From contig NZ_JAPEIQ010000011.1 of NCBI RefSeq assembly GCF_026041215.1, forward strand, positions 124,001 to 188,000: 64,000 nucleotides of DNA, in the 5' to 3' direction. Position numbers and translations under genes: made by a program. The DNA comes from Hoyosella sp. YIM 151337. GTDB lineage: Bacteria > Actinomycetota > Actinomycetes > Mycobacteriales > Mycobacteriaceae. Of the stretch, positions 1-6,763 are shown in pieces. Position 1 is the first letter of the stretch. Every line of letters starts with the position of its first letter. The notes below the pieces were generated by a model. That model did not search any database. It saw nothing but the letters and a program-made list of their open reading frames with translations, and had not been told where the DNA came from.

Positions 1-470
1 AGCGGGCGCCCCTGCAGGCGCTGGCCAAGCTGCACGTGCTTGCCGCGTCCGACCTCGCGGAAGACCGTGAAGGACTGGGCCGCCCTCGAGGCGGCGCTGG
101 AGTCGGGGAGCGGCTCGACATGCTCGCGCAGCTAGTCACGGGCGGAACGCGCGCACCAGCGCCGGTTGTTGCTGCGGTTGTGCACGGTGAGGTCCTCGCG
201 CTCCGCCCGTTCGGCACGGCCGATGGGATTGTCGCGCGCGCAGCGTCGCGCCTCGTGGCGGTGACCTCTGGACTGGATCCACATAACCTCGGCGTGCCGG
301 AGGCTGCGTGGCTGAAACGGCTGTCGGCTTACCGGTCCGGTGCTGAGTTGTTCGCGCAAGGCACCCCGGAAGGTGTGGGCAATTGGGTGATCTTTTGCTG
401 TGGTGCGCTGGAAGCGGGTGGACGAGAGGCCCTCGCTATTGCTGATGCCGTCGCGGCAAAGCCGGGTTAA
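1..470 (+). CDS. Rv3662c-like conserved protein, 5'-truncated by window edge
   Basis: The reading frame is already open at base 3 and runs to the stop at 468-470, so only the C-terminal ~155 residues are present. The text resembles the actinobacterial family of M. tuberculosis Rv3662c (often called 'oxidoreductase' without proof). The segment LRPFGTADGIVARA, around 60 residues into the visible part, has the spacing of a Fic motif (HPFxxGNGRxxR) but lacks its His and Asn, so it may be a degenerate Fic fold; this is inference. It converges with the HAD gene, with an RNA gene between them. The GTG at 36 is an internal codon, not the start. Confidence 0.75.
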   Translation, partial: RAPLQALAKLHVLAASDLAEDREGLGRPRGGAGVGERLDMLAQLVTGGTRAPAPVVAAVVHGEVLALRPFGTADGIVARAASRLVAVTSGLDPHNLGVPEAAWLKRLSAYRSGAELFAQGTPEGVGNWVIFCCGALEAGGREALAIADAVAAKPG

Positions 471-489
471 AGCCCAAGAATTCAACGCA

Positions 490-792
490 AACAATGAAAG
501 CGGGCGGCGATTCTTCCGAATCTCCGCCCGCGTAGCACAGGCATCCTGGTTACCATGCGTGCTTTTAGGGTTGTGTGGGTTGGCCTCGGCGCAACCGTCA
601 CTGCCTTTGGCGGGTCTCTACCCACAAGAGACCGTATCGCCGCAGAATAAGCGACGGCTCGCAGGCCCACAACACTTCTGCCCTTTCGCGGCATGTGCTC
701 CGCGTGGGTACCTGGTGTCCGTACTAGGGATTCGCGGCCGGGGAGGTCGAGATCTTCTCTTTCGATTCGGCCTTAGCCTGCCGTGCTCCCGT
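490..792 (-). ncRNA. ms1: Candidate Ms1 RNA (6S-like, RNA polymerase core-binding)
   Basis: This 390-base gap has no credible protein gene but shows a complete RNA unit on the minus strand. A -10 hexamer TACAAA (804-799) gives a start near 792. A strong hairpin (531-500) followed by TTTCATTG ends the transcript near 490, so the RNA is about 300 nt, the known size of Ms1. The 5' segment GCACGGCAGGC (786-776) can pair with GCCTGTGC (542-535), just before the terminator, closing the molecule as in 6S-like RNAs. In M. tuberculosis the homologue MTS2823 lies between Rv3661 and Rv3662c, the same neighbours as here (recalled). Primary sequence was not aligned. Confidence 0.65.
500..531 (-). terminator. 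Rho-independent terminator of the Ms1-like RNA
   Basis: On the minus strand GCGGGCGG-A-GATT pairs with AATC-G-CCGCCCGC around a 6-base loop, and TTTCATTG follows. The U-rich side lies on the minus strand, so it mainly serves the RNA gene; it may also stop the convergent transcript. Confidence 0.8.
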
Positions 793-798
793 ACCTTC

Positions 799-828
799 TT
801 TGTACTCCTGACCCCGCACTGCCTGCAA
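799..828 (-). promoter_or_regulatory. Putative promoter of the Ms1-like RNA
   Basis: On the minus strand TTGCAG (828-823) and TACAAA (804-799) are separated by 18 bp. The -35 is weak. The start predicted about 7 bases downstream of the -10 matches the expected 5' end of the RNA. Confidence 0.45.
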
Positions 829-862
829 GGAGTTTAGGGAGATTGGAGATGATCCAATTGAA

Positions 863-1684
863 TTATTTTCGTCTGCGAAAGTAAGCGAACGCGGCGGCAC
901 CAGCTGCCAGCACGGCGCTGGCGCCCAGCGCCGCAGTGGCCGCCACCGTCTTTGTTGACGGCGCTGGCAGCTGCGCGCGCAGCGATACCGGATTGGAGAA
1001 CGTGAGGACTGGCCAGCCGCGCGCAGCCGCTTCACGCCGCAACTGGCGGTCGGGGTTCACGGCGGTGGGGTGGCCGACTGCCTCAAGCATCGGGATGTCC
1101 GCTGCTGAGTTCGAGTAAGCGTGAGAAACACGCAGGTCGTAGCCTTCGCGGTCGGCGAGCTCCTGGATCGCGTGAACTTTGGCTGCTCCGTGGCAGAAGA
1201 ACTCGAGCTCTCCGGTGTAGCGGCCATCCCTTATCGCCATCCTGCTCGCAAGCGCGTGTTTCGCGCCGAGAGCCATCGCAATAGGCGTAACGATCTCTGC
1301 GCCGGAGGCGGAAACGACAATCACGTCATGGCCGCGCGCAATATGGTCGGAAATCAGTGCGGCTGCCTCGCCGAAAACGAATGGCGTCACGATGTCATGA
1401 AGCGTTTCCTGAACGATCGATTCCACTTGAGCAACATCCCAGCCTTCGCACATTGAGGTGATGTGTGAGCGCAAACGATCAGTCTGCTCATGATCGGCAC
1501 CCGAAAGTAGGAATAAGAACTGCGCATAACTACTTTTCAGTACGGCGCGGCGGTTGATCAGGCCTTCTTCGAAGAAAGGCTTGCTGAAAGCGAGAGTCGA
1601 CGACCGCGCGATGACGGTCTTGTCTAAATCGAAGAATGCAGCAGGACGCTGCGCAGAGCTTGTGCTGCCGGATCCCTCATTCAC
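863..1684 (-). CDS. HAD-superfamily hydrolase, SerB/subclass IB type, membrane-anchored (Rv3661-like)
   Basis: The 273-aa protein starts at GTG 1684. The HAD nucleophile motif FFDLDKTV sits at residues 17-24 (Asp19 nucleophile, Asp21 acid/base). A second motif VVSASG follows in the middle, and YSNSAADIPML supplies the acidic motif III residues. This is the layout of IB phosphatases, though the substrate is unknown. The C-terminus is a hydrophobic Ala-rich helix ending in FRRRK, so the enzyme is probably tail-anchored facing the cytoplasm. It sits between the Ms1-like and 6C RNAs, as its homologue does in mycobacteria. Confidence 0.85.
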   Translation of the reverse strand: MNEGSGSTSSAQRPAAFFDLDKTVIARSSTLAFSKPFFEEGLINRRAVLKSSYAQFLFLLSGADHEQTDRLRSHITSMCEGWDVAQVESIVQETLHDIVTPFVFGEAAALISDHIARGHDVIVVSASGAEIVTPIAMALGAKHALASRMAIRDGRYTGELEFFCHGAAKVHAIQELADREGYDLRVSHAYSNSAADIPMLEAVGHPTAVNPDRQLRREAAARGWPVLTFSNPVSLRAQLPAPSTKTVAATAALGASAVLAAGAAAFAYFRRRK

Positions 1685-1832
1685 GGAACCCAGGATAGTT
1701 CCACCGCCACGAATCCGAAGCCAGGGGGCGCCTCAAGAACAGCTCAGACACTCAGATGCTGATGATGAACGAATCCAGAAAAGTCAGATGTTGAATGCGG
1801 AAACATTGCTGCAATCCCGTGTACTATGAAGG

Positions 1833-1925
1833 CACTCGGACATGATCCGGGTGAGTTCAGCCCGACCCCCCGGGGCTGAACTCCGACGACCCCCGCCCCC
1901 TCCCCCCTGGCGGGGGTCGTCCCAT
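1833..1925 (+). ncRNA. 6C small RNA (B11 family)
   Basis: Two perfect stem-loops with six cytosines in each loop define this actinobacterial RNA family. Stem 1 pairs GAGTTCAGCCC (1853-1863) with GGGCTGAACTC (1873-1883), with C6 at 1866-1871. Stem 2 pairs ACGACCCCCGCC (1886-1897) with GGCGGGGGTCGT (1909-1920), with C6 at 1902-1907. A -10-like TACTAT (1822-1827) suggests a 5' end near 1833. C-rich loops of this RNA are thought to base-pair with G-rich ribosome-binding sites. In M. tuberculosis B11/6C lies between Rv3660c and Rv3661, the same context as here. Confidence 0.9.
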
Positions 1926-2042
1926 ATCTGGCACGATCCGCCGATACCGCTATAGCGCGGACTATGGCGAAGCCTCCCAGCGGTGCAAAAGGGTACCGTC
2001 GCGCGACCGCCCACGAAAGTGAAGTGCCCCGGGGCCCCAGCG

Positions 2043-2068
2043 TTATCCACAGGATCGAGTTATCCACA
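2043..2068 (+). promoter_or_regulatory. Two tandem perfect DnaA boxes upstream of ssd
   Basis: TTATCCACA occurs exactly at 2043-2051 and 2060-2068, same orientation, 17 bp start to start. This is the consensus DnaA-binding 9-mer. They lie 54 bp before the ATG of ssd. A replication origin is not implied: no dnaA, dnaN or AT-rich unwinding region is visible. DnaA-dependent regulation or titration is inference. Confidence 0.6.
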
Positions 2069-2121
2069 AGCCCCGCCAAGATTTTCTGGCGTCGAATCGC
2101 GTTCCGCCGGAGGGTAGGGGC

Positions 2122-3210
2122 ATGCGCACCACTGACCCCGCGATTGTCTGGCTGAAAGATCCCGACTGCCTCGCTGAAGTTCACCGTATTGCCGCGGCAG
2201 CGGCCTGCCCGGTTGAAGATGTGTTCGGCGCTGAGGGGGGCGCGCCGGGCCAAATCCCTCCCTTGCTACGGAGAAGGTGGGGCAGCGCGCCGTGCGTTCT
2301 TCTTGACCCTGAAACGGCGTCGGCCTGTAGCACCGCTGAGTTGCCCAAGCGGTCGGGCATCGTCATTGTGCAATCAGCTGACGCCGAGGAAGCGCCTGAA
2401 AATTGGCGCGAACTCGTCAAGCTCGGGGTCAGTGAGGTATGTCAGCTGCCTGGTTGTGAGCGCAAGTTGGTGGACGCGCTCAGTCGTAGCGGGGAGGCAG
2501 CGACCCGCAGTGGGCGAGTTATCGCTGTTACCGGGGCCCGTGGTGGGGCCGGTGTGTCGACATTCGCTGCGGCGCTGGCTCTCACCTCGGCATCGCGGAC
2601 GCTGCTAGTCGACACCGATGACGACGGGCCGGGACTGGATCTCACGCTGGGCGCGGAACAGTCCGAAGGGTTGCGATGGCCTGATCTGCGAGGCCTTACC
2701 GGCCGGGTGTCCGCAGAGGCACTGTGGTCGGCGCTGCCCTCGGTCGATTCAGTCTCGGTTCTTTCGCACGCCCGCATGACCTCGCCGGGACTCGAGCGCG
2801 AGGGCGTCACGGCCTCAGCGCTGCGAGCGGTTGCGGACGCAGCGAAGGCTGATGGCGCGCTTTGTGTGGTCGATCTACCGAGGCTTCGGAGCGAAGCGGG
2901 GGACGCTTGTCGCGATATCGCGGACCTCATCGTGATGGTGACACCGGCGGAGATCCGCGCTTGTGCGGCGGCGCGAAGCCGTGGCGCGCTGCTGCGCGAT
3001 TGTCCCTCCGGACTCGTTGTTCGTGGGCCCTCACCAGGTGGCCTTTCCGCGCATGACGTTGCCCGGGCAACTGGCTTGGAGCTGCTCGCATCGCTGCGCG
3101 CGGAGTCAGCGCTTGCCGCACGCCTCGAGCGCGGCGGCTTGCGGTTGTCCAAGCGCTCACCGATCCAGCAGGCCGCCCAGAAAGTTCTGCACAGAGCGGA
3201 TGCGGCATGA
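2122..3210 (+). CDS. ssd: Septum-site-determining protein Ssd, MinD/CpaE-like ATPase (Rv3660c-like)
   Basis: The 362-aa protein begins at ATG 2122 behind GGAGGGTAGGGG. The N-terminal ~130 residues are a variable receiver-like region. A ParA/MinD domain follows with a deviant Walker A (GARGGAGVST, about residues 138-147) and a Walker B-like LLVDTDDDGPGLDL. Ssd of M. tuberculosis affects septum placement; CpaE/TadZ members of the family place the Tad pilus machine. Its stop overlaps the tadA start (ATGA, 3207-3210), so it heads the pilus operon. Two DnaA boxes and the 6C RNA lie upstream. Confidence 0.88.
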   Translation: MRTTDPAIVWLKDPDCLAEVHRIAAAAACPVEDVFGAEGGAPGQIPPLLRRRWGSAPCVLLDPETASACSTAELPKRSGIVIVQSADAEEAPENWRELVKLGVSEVCQLPGCERKLVDALSRSGEAATRSGRVIAVTGARGGAGVSTFAAALALTSASRTLLVDTDDDGPGLDLTLGAEQSEGLRWPDLRGLTGRVSAEALWSALPSVDSVSVLSHARMTSPGLEREGVTASALRAVADAAKADGALCVVDLPRLRSEAGDACRDIADLIVMVTPAEIRACAAARSRGALLRDCPSGLVVRGPSPGGLSAHDVARATGLELLASLRAESALAARLERGGLRLSKRSPIQQAAQKVLHRADAA

Positions 3211-4385
3211 GCGCAGTGACCCCACAGTTTCTCGACCGGGTTCGGAGCCGGCTAGCCGAATCTGCCGGGGCGCTTACCCCAGACGTCATTGCTACCGCGG
3301 TGCGTGCCGAATCCAGCGGTGTGCTCGGTGACTTCGAAGTGCTCGGTGCTTTACGCACCTTGCACACCGAGATGCAGGGCGCCGGCATCCTCGACCCGCT
3401 GCTCGCTGATCGGGCGGTCACAGACGTGCTTGTGCTTGGCGACGGCTCGGTATGGGTCGACGCTGGGCATGGAGTTCAGCGTGCAACACCGTCGTTTCCA
3501 GATGCCGCTTCAGTACGGCGTTTCGCTCAGAGGCTCGCGCTGCGTGCTGGCCGCAGGCTTGATGACGCGCAACCGTTCGCCGACGGCTGGCTTCCGGGGC
3601 TAGCGGGCAGCGATGCGGGGGTCCGTCTGCACGCGGTCCTCCCGCCCGTCGCAGTGGACGGTCCCTGCGTATCACTGCGGGTCTTGCGCCCTGCCGCGCA
3701 CACCCTTGCTGACCTCGGGGCCCGCGGTGCTGTACCCGATGACGCGATGCCTCTGCTCCGCGGCATCGTCGAAGCGAGACTCTCATTCCTGGTCACTGGC
3801 GGCACTGGCAGCGGGAAAACCACACTGCTCGCCGCGCTTCTAGGATGCGTAAAGCCCACAGAGCGAATCGTGTGCGTCGAGGACGCGGCTGAACTTGCTC
3901 CGCGGCACCCACAGCTGGTCCGGCTCGCCGCCCGCGCGGCCAACGTCGAAGGCGCAGGCACGGTGAGCCTTCGTGACCTCGTGAGGCAAGCCCTCCGTAT
4001 GCGGCCCGATCGCATCGTCGTGGGCGAGGTCCGCGGCGCAGAAGTGATCGACTTGCTTGCCGCGCTCAATACGGGACACGACGGCAGCGCAGGGACCGTT
4101 CACGCTAACTCGCCGCGCGAACTCCCCGCACGGCTGGAGGCGCTCGCTGCGTTAGGGGGCATCGAACCTTTCGCCCTTCATAGTCAGCTAGCAGCGGCAC
4201 TGCGCGTCGTCCTGCACGTCGCGCGAGACCGCACCGGCCGGCGCAGTCTCACCGAGATCGCACTGCTCGATCCGCCGTGCTCTGGCCGCGTCGCCGCACG
4301 TACATGCTGGTCCACTGCCGAGGGCAATGTTCCGGGATTCGGCGAACTCCGCACGCTGATCCACAGCCGGGGAGCACCCACATGA
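3207..4385 (+). CDS. tadA: Type IV/Tad secretion ATPase TadA (CpaF family)
   Basis: The 392-aa hexameric AAA-type ATPase powers Tad pilus assembly at the inner face of the membrane. Visible motifs are Walker A GGTGSGKTT near residues 198-206, an acidic 'Asp box' (CVEDAAEL), Walker B/His-box text IVVGEVRGAEVIDLLAALNTGHDGS, and the AGTVHANSP segment typical of CpaF proteins. Length is normal for actinobacterial TadA. It overlaps ssd and tadB by 4 bases each, so the three are translationally coupled. Homologue of Rv3659c. Confidence 0.95.
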   Translation: MSAVTPQFLDRVRSRLAESAGALTPDVIATAVRAESSGVLGDFEVLGALRTLHTEMQGAGILDPLLADRAVTDVLVLGDGSVWVDAGHGVQRATPSFPDAASVRRFAQRLALRAGRRLDDAQPFADGWLPGLAGSDAGVRLHAVLPPVAVDGPCVSLRVLRPAAHTLADLGARGAVPDDAMPLLRGIVEARLSFLVTGGTGSGKTTLLAALLGCVKPTERIVCVEDAAELAPRHPQLVRLAARAANVEGAGTVSLRDLVRQALRMRPDRIVVGEVRGAEVIDLLAALNTGHDGSAGTVHANSPRELPARLEALAALGGIEPFALHSQLAAALRVVLHVARDRTGRRSLTEIALLDPPCSGRVAARTCWSTAEGNVPGFGELRTLIHSRGAPT

Positions 4386-5179
4386 TCGCAGTAGCGTGTG
4401 TGCTGCTCAGTGCCGCACTATTAATCACACCCCCGCCGCGGCAGCGGCGCCGACTACGGTTACTCGCCGTTGGTGGCAGGCCGAAGCCAGTGCCACCACG
4501 TGCTCTGGCTGCTCTCTGCGCTGGTACTGCGGCAGCCGCCACCTGGGTCATCGTGACCCTGGCCGGAATCGCGCCTGTCATCGCGCTGCTGGTCGTCGGC
4601 TTGACGGCGGTACGGCGCCTCCACACGAACAGAACTGGTGCGGTGCGTCGTTCGGAGATGACGGTGATGTCCGAAGCGCTCGACGCGGTTGTGGCGGAAC
4701 TGCGTGCAGGAGCGCATCCGGTGACAGCCTGTGGGACTGTGTGCGCAACCGCCCAGGGATCAGCGGCCTCGCTCTTCAGGCGGGCAGCCGGGCGCGCTCG
4801 GCTCGGAGCAGATGTCGCGGCTGGCTTCGCCAGTGCTCATGACCAGTCGGTCGCCCGTCAAATCGGCAGTGCGTGGCGCATTGCGGAGGCTCATGGTGCG
4901 CAGCTCGCCGAACTGCTCGCCGCAGTTCGCCAAGACGTACGAGAACGACTCGCATTCGAAAAGACGTTGCACGCGTCGCTCGGGGGAGCCAGGGCTACGG
5001 CGGCGATCCTCGCAGGACTGCCGCTGATTGGAATCGTGTTTGGTGAACTCATGGGGGCGTCGCCTGTGCACCTTCTTCTCTCCACACACAATGGCGGCAT
5101 CCTGCTCGTGTGTGGAGTTCTCCTCGCTGCCACGGGACTGCTATGGAGCGATCGAATCCTCGAAGGTGCGCGCCGATGA
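4382..5179 (+). CDS. tadB: Tad pilus inner-membrane protein TadB-like (type II/IV secretion F domain)
   Basis: Start ATG 4382 overlaps the tadA stop (ATGA), which decides against the longer upstream open frame. The 265-aa product has N-terminal membrane segments, the T2SSF cytoplasmic helix bundle (EALDAVVAELRAGAHPVTAC, then the DVRERLAFEKTLHASLGGARATA region), and C-terminal membrane helices ending in WSDRILEGARR. It should form the TadA platform together with the next gene. Homologue of Rv3658c. Confidence 0.88.
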   Translation: MIAVACVLLSAALLITPPPRQRRRLRLLAVGGRPKPVPPRALAALCAGTAAAATWVIVTLAGIAPVIALLVVGLTAVRRLHTNRTGAVRRSEMTVMSEALDAVVAELRAGAHPVTACGTVCATAQGSAASLFRRAAGRARLGADVAAGFASAHDQSVARQIGSAWRIAEAHGAQLAELLAAVRQDVRERLAFEKTLHASLGGARATAAILAGLPLIGIVFGELMGASPVHLLLSTHNGGILLVCGVLLAATGLLWSDRILEGARR

Positions 5180-5748
5180 CGGAGTGGGCATTGTTCCTCC
5201 TTGCTGGGGCGACTGTTGTGTGGCCCGCACAGAAAACCGACCGCATCGCGTCAGACGAGCACGGTGAGGCCGCAGATGCTGTCACAACTATGGTCGCGGC
5301 TGACGGGTACGACGCGGCCGCAGTCTTCGACGTTTTCGCGGCTTGCTTACGTGCAGGACTGCCTCCGGCGGTTGCGGCGCGGGCTGTGTGCGACTCACAC
5401 CGAGGGCCCGTCGCTCAGTTCTTCCGGCATACGACAGACCTCATGATGCTCGGCGCGGACCACGAAACAGCCTGGAAAGCGGCGGCGCGCAGTCCTGAAA
5501 CGAAATCCCTGGTGACGGCAGCCCAGCGTTCTGCGCGGGCGGGGACGCCGCTCGCGGAAGCAGTAAGTGAACTTGCGGGTGATCTGCGCCAGGCGGCAAC
5601 TGACGCTGCCAGTGAAAGAGCACAGAAAGCGGCTGTACTCATCGCTGCGCCGCTGGGTGTCTGCTTTCTGCCGGCCTTCATGTGCCTCGGCATCGCACCC
5701 GTCGTCATGGGATTGGCAAACCAGCTGATGTCGGGCAGCCCCGTATGA
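5176..5748 (+). CDS. tadC: Tad pilus inner-membrane protein TadC-like
   Basis: ATG 5176 overlaps the tadB stop by 4 bases. The 190-aa protein has an N-terminal hydrophobic helix, a T2SSF-like core (FDVFAACLRAGLPPAVAARAVC) and a C-terminal hydrophobic hairpin (LIAAPLGVCFLPAFMCLGIAPVVMG). It is shorter than proteobacterial TadC, as is usual in actinobacteria. It pairs with TadB in the pilus platform. Homologue of Rv3657c. Confidence 0.87.
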   Translation: MTEWALFLLAGATVVWPAQKTDRIASDEHGEAADAVTTMVAADGYDAAAVFDVFAACLRAGLPPAVAARAVCDSHRGPVAQFFRHTTDLMMLGADHETAWKAAARSPETKSLVTAAQRSARAGTPLAEAVSELAGDLRQAATDAASERAQKAAVLIAAPLGVCFLPAFMCLGIAPVVMGLANQLMSGSPV

Positions 5749-5838
5749 CCCTTTTCCCCTGGGGAGCTAGCCACCGAAGACCCTCTCCCGGCAAAGGCAC
5801 TGTCGCAAAGTGCGATACGAAGAAAGGACAGCGGAACC

Positions 5839-6078
5839 GTGGAATCAGATGCGGAACAGACTCCGATTGCAGTGAACAGGATGGCGGCTGTGCGCGCCGA
5901 AATTCTTTCTCGCCTGCACGGTCTGGGCGAGGAGGAAGGAATGAGCACTGTCGAGTATGCGATTGGGACGATCGCGGCTGCGGCGTTCGCCGCGATCTTG
6001 TACACCGTGGTGACGGGGAACTCGGTGGTCGGTGCGATGACCAGTCTCATCGAGCGTGCGCTGACTACGCCCGTGTAG
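5839..6078 (+). CDS. flp: Flp-type pilin / DUF4244 protein
   Basis: The 79-aa product starts at GTG 5839, with AAAGGA about 12 bases upstream. Residues ~30-60 (GLGEEEGMSTVEYAIGTIAAAAFAAILYTVV) have the pilin form: a charged leader, then M-S-T-V-E-Y and a hydrophobic helix with the conserved Glu five residues into the mature end. A prepilin peptidase should cut between Gly and Met; no such peptidase gene is in the window. Homologue of Rv3656c, the probable main pilus subunit. Confidence 0.88.
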   Translation: MESDAEQTPIAVNRMAAVRAEILSRLHGLGEEEGMSTVEYAIGTIAAAAFAAILYTVVTGNSVVGAMTSLIERALTTPV

Positions 6079-6107
6079 GGCTCGGTGACGAGGCGGGCGC
6101 GGTCACG

Positions 6108-6413
6108 GTGGAGACCGCGGTCGCCACGCTGACACTGATGATCGTCCTGTGGATGTGCCTGGGCGGTATCACTGCGGGGCTCGCATACGTCAAGTGTGTC
6201 GATGCGGCGCGTGAAGCAGCTCTTGGGGTCGCGCGGGGGGACCCGAATGCTGTGGAACGCGCCCGTGGGCTGGCCCCTCAGGGTGCCGGGTTTGAGGTCG
6301 ACACAACGCGGCGGGGAATCGTGAGCGTGCGGGTAGATTCCCGGTCGCGCGCGTTTCCTCTGCTTAAGATTAGCGCGGAGACCGTGGCTGCAGTCGAGGA
6401 GTGGGCCGGGTGA
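6108..6413 (+). CDS. TadE-like minor pilin (start uncertain)
   Basis: The pilin-like text GAVTVETAVATLTLMIVLWMCLGG, followed by CVDAAREAALGVARGD, marks a TadE family protein (Rv3655c-like). The only ATG/GTG/TTG near the start is GTG 6108, which falls inside the conserved pilin motif and would remove the Asp-Glu-Ala-Gly leader encoded at 6087-6098. Upstream the frame stays open through the flp gene with no usual start until about 5749. So either the protein starts at GTG 6108 without a leader, or it uses a rare start or coupling to flp. Function: minor pilin or pilus initiation. Confidence 0.7.
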   Translation: METAVATLTLMIVLWMCLGGITAGLAYVKCVDAAREAALGVARGDPNAVERARGLAPQGAGFEVDTTRRGIVSVRVDSRSRAFPLLKISAETVAAVEEWAG

Positions 6414-6763
6414 GTGATGACGAAGGAGGGGTCACGGTCGTGGGCGCTGTGATCGCGCTCGTCATGATGCTGGCTGCGCTTGCAGTGGTGATGTACGCGA
6501 GCGCGGTGGCCACCCGGTACAACGCGCGGGCCGCTGCGGACGCGGCCGCACTCGCGGGTGCTGTGGCCTTCGCACGTGCCGACACGGACGCGTGTCAGGC
6601 CGCCGAGGACATCGCCGGGCTCAATGGCGCGGCGTTACAGAGGTGCGTGGTGCGCGGAAGTGACCTCGTGGCGACCGTGTGGGTGCCGCTGCCGATCCGG
6701 ATACCGGGGTACTCTGGTGTCACGGCATCGGCACGGGCTGGGCCGTTTGAGGTGGCTCACTGA
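6410..6763 (+). CDS. TadG/Rv3654c-like secretion-associated protein
   Basis: GTG 6410 overlaps the preceding TGA, which is more plausible than GTG 6401. The 117-aa protein opens with DDEGGVTVVGAVIALVMMLAALAVVMYASAV, a single N-terminal pilin-like membrane helix. RAAADAAALAGA follows, the signature of Tad-locus pseudopilin-like proteins, and then two cysteines (C64 and C79 region) that could form a disulfide outside the membrane. Its last 44 bases overlap the end of the convergent helicase gene. Confidence 0.78.
   Translation: MSDDEGGVTVVGAVIALVMMLAALAVVMYASAVATRYNARAAADAAALAGAVAFARADTDACQAAEDIAGLNGAALQRCVVRGSDLVATVWVPLPIRIPGYSGVTASARAGPFEVAH

Noticed and set aside
400-837. 145-aa plus-strand open frame and a 70-aa minus-strand frame in the same gap
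   Set aside because: They overlap the terminator hairpin and the Ms1-like RNA, lack ribosome sites and look like no protein family; the plus frame also overlaps the preceding gene.
2043-2068. DnaA boxes as part of a replication origin
   Set aside because: Only two boxes, no AT-rich unwinding element, no dnaA/dnaN/recF neighbours.
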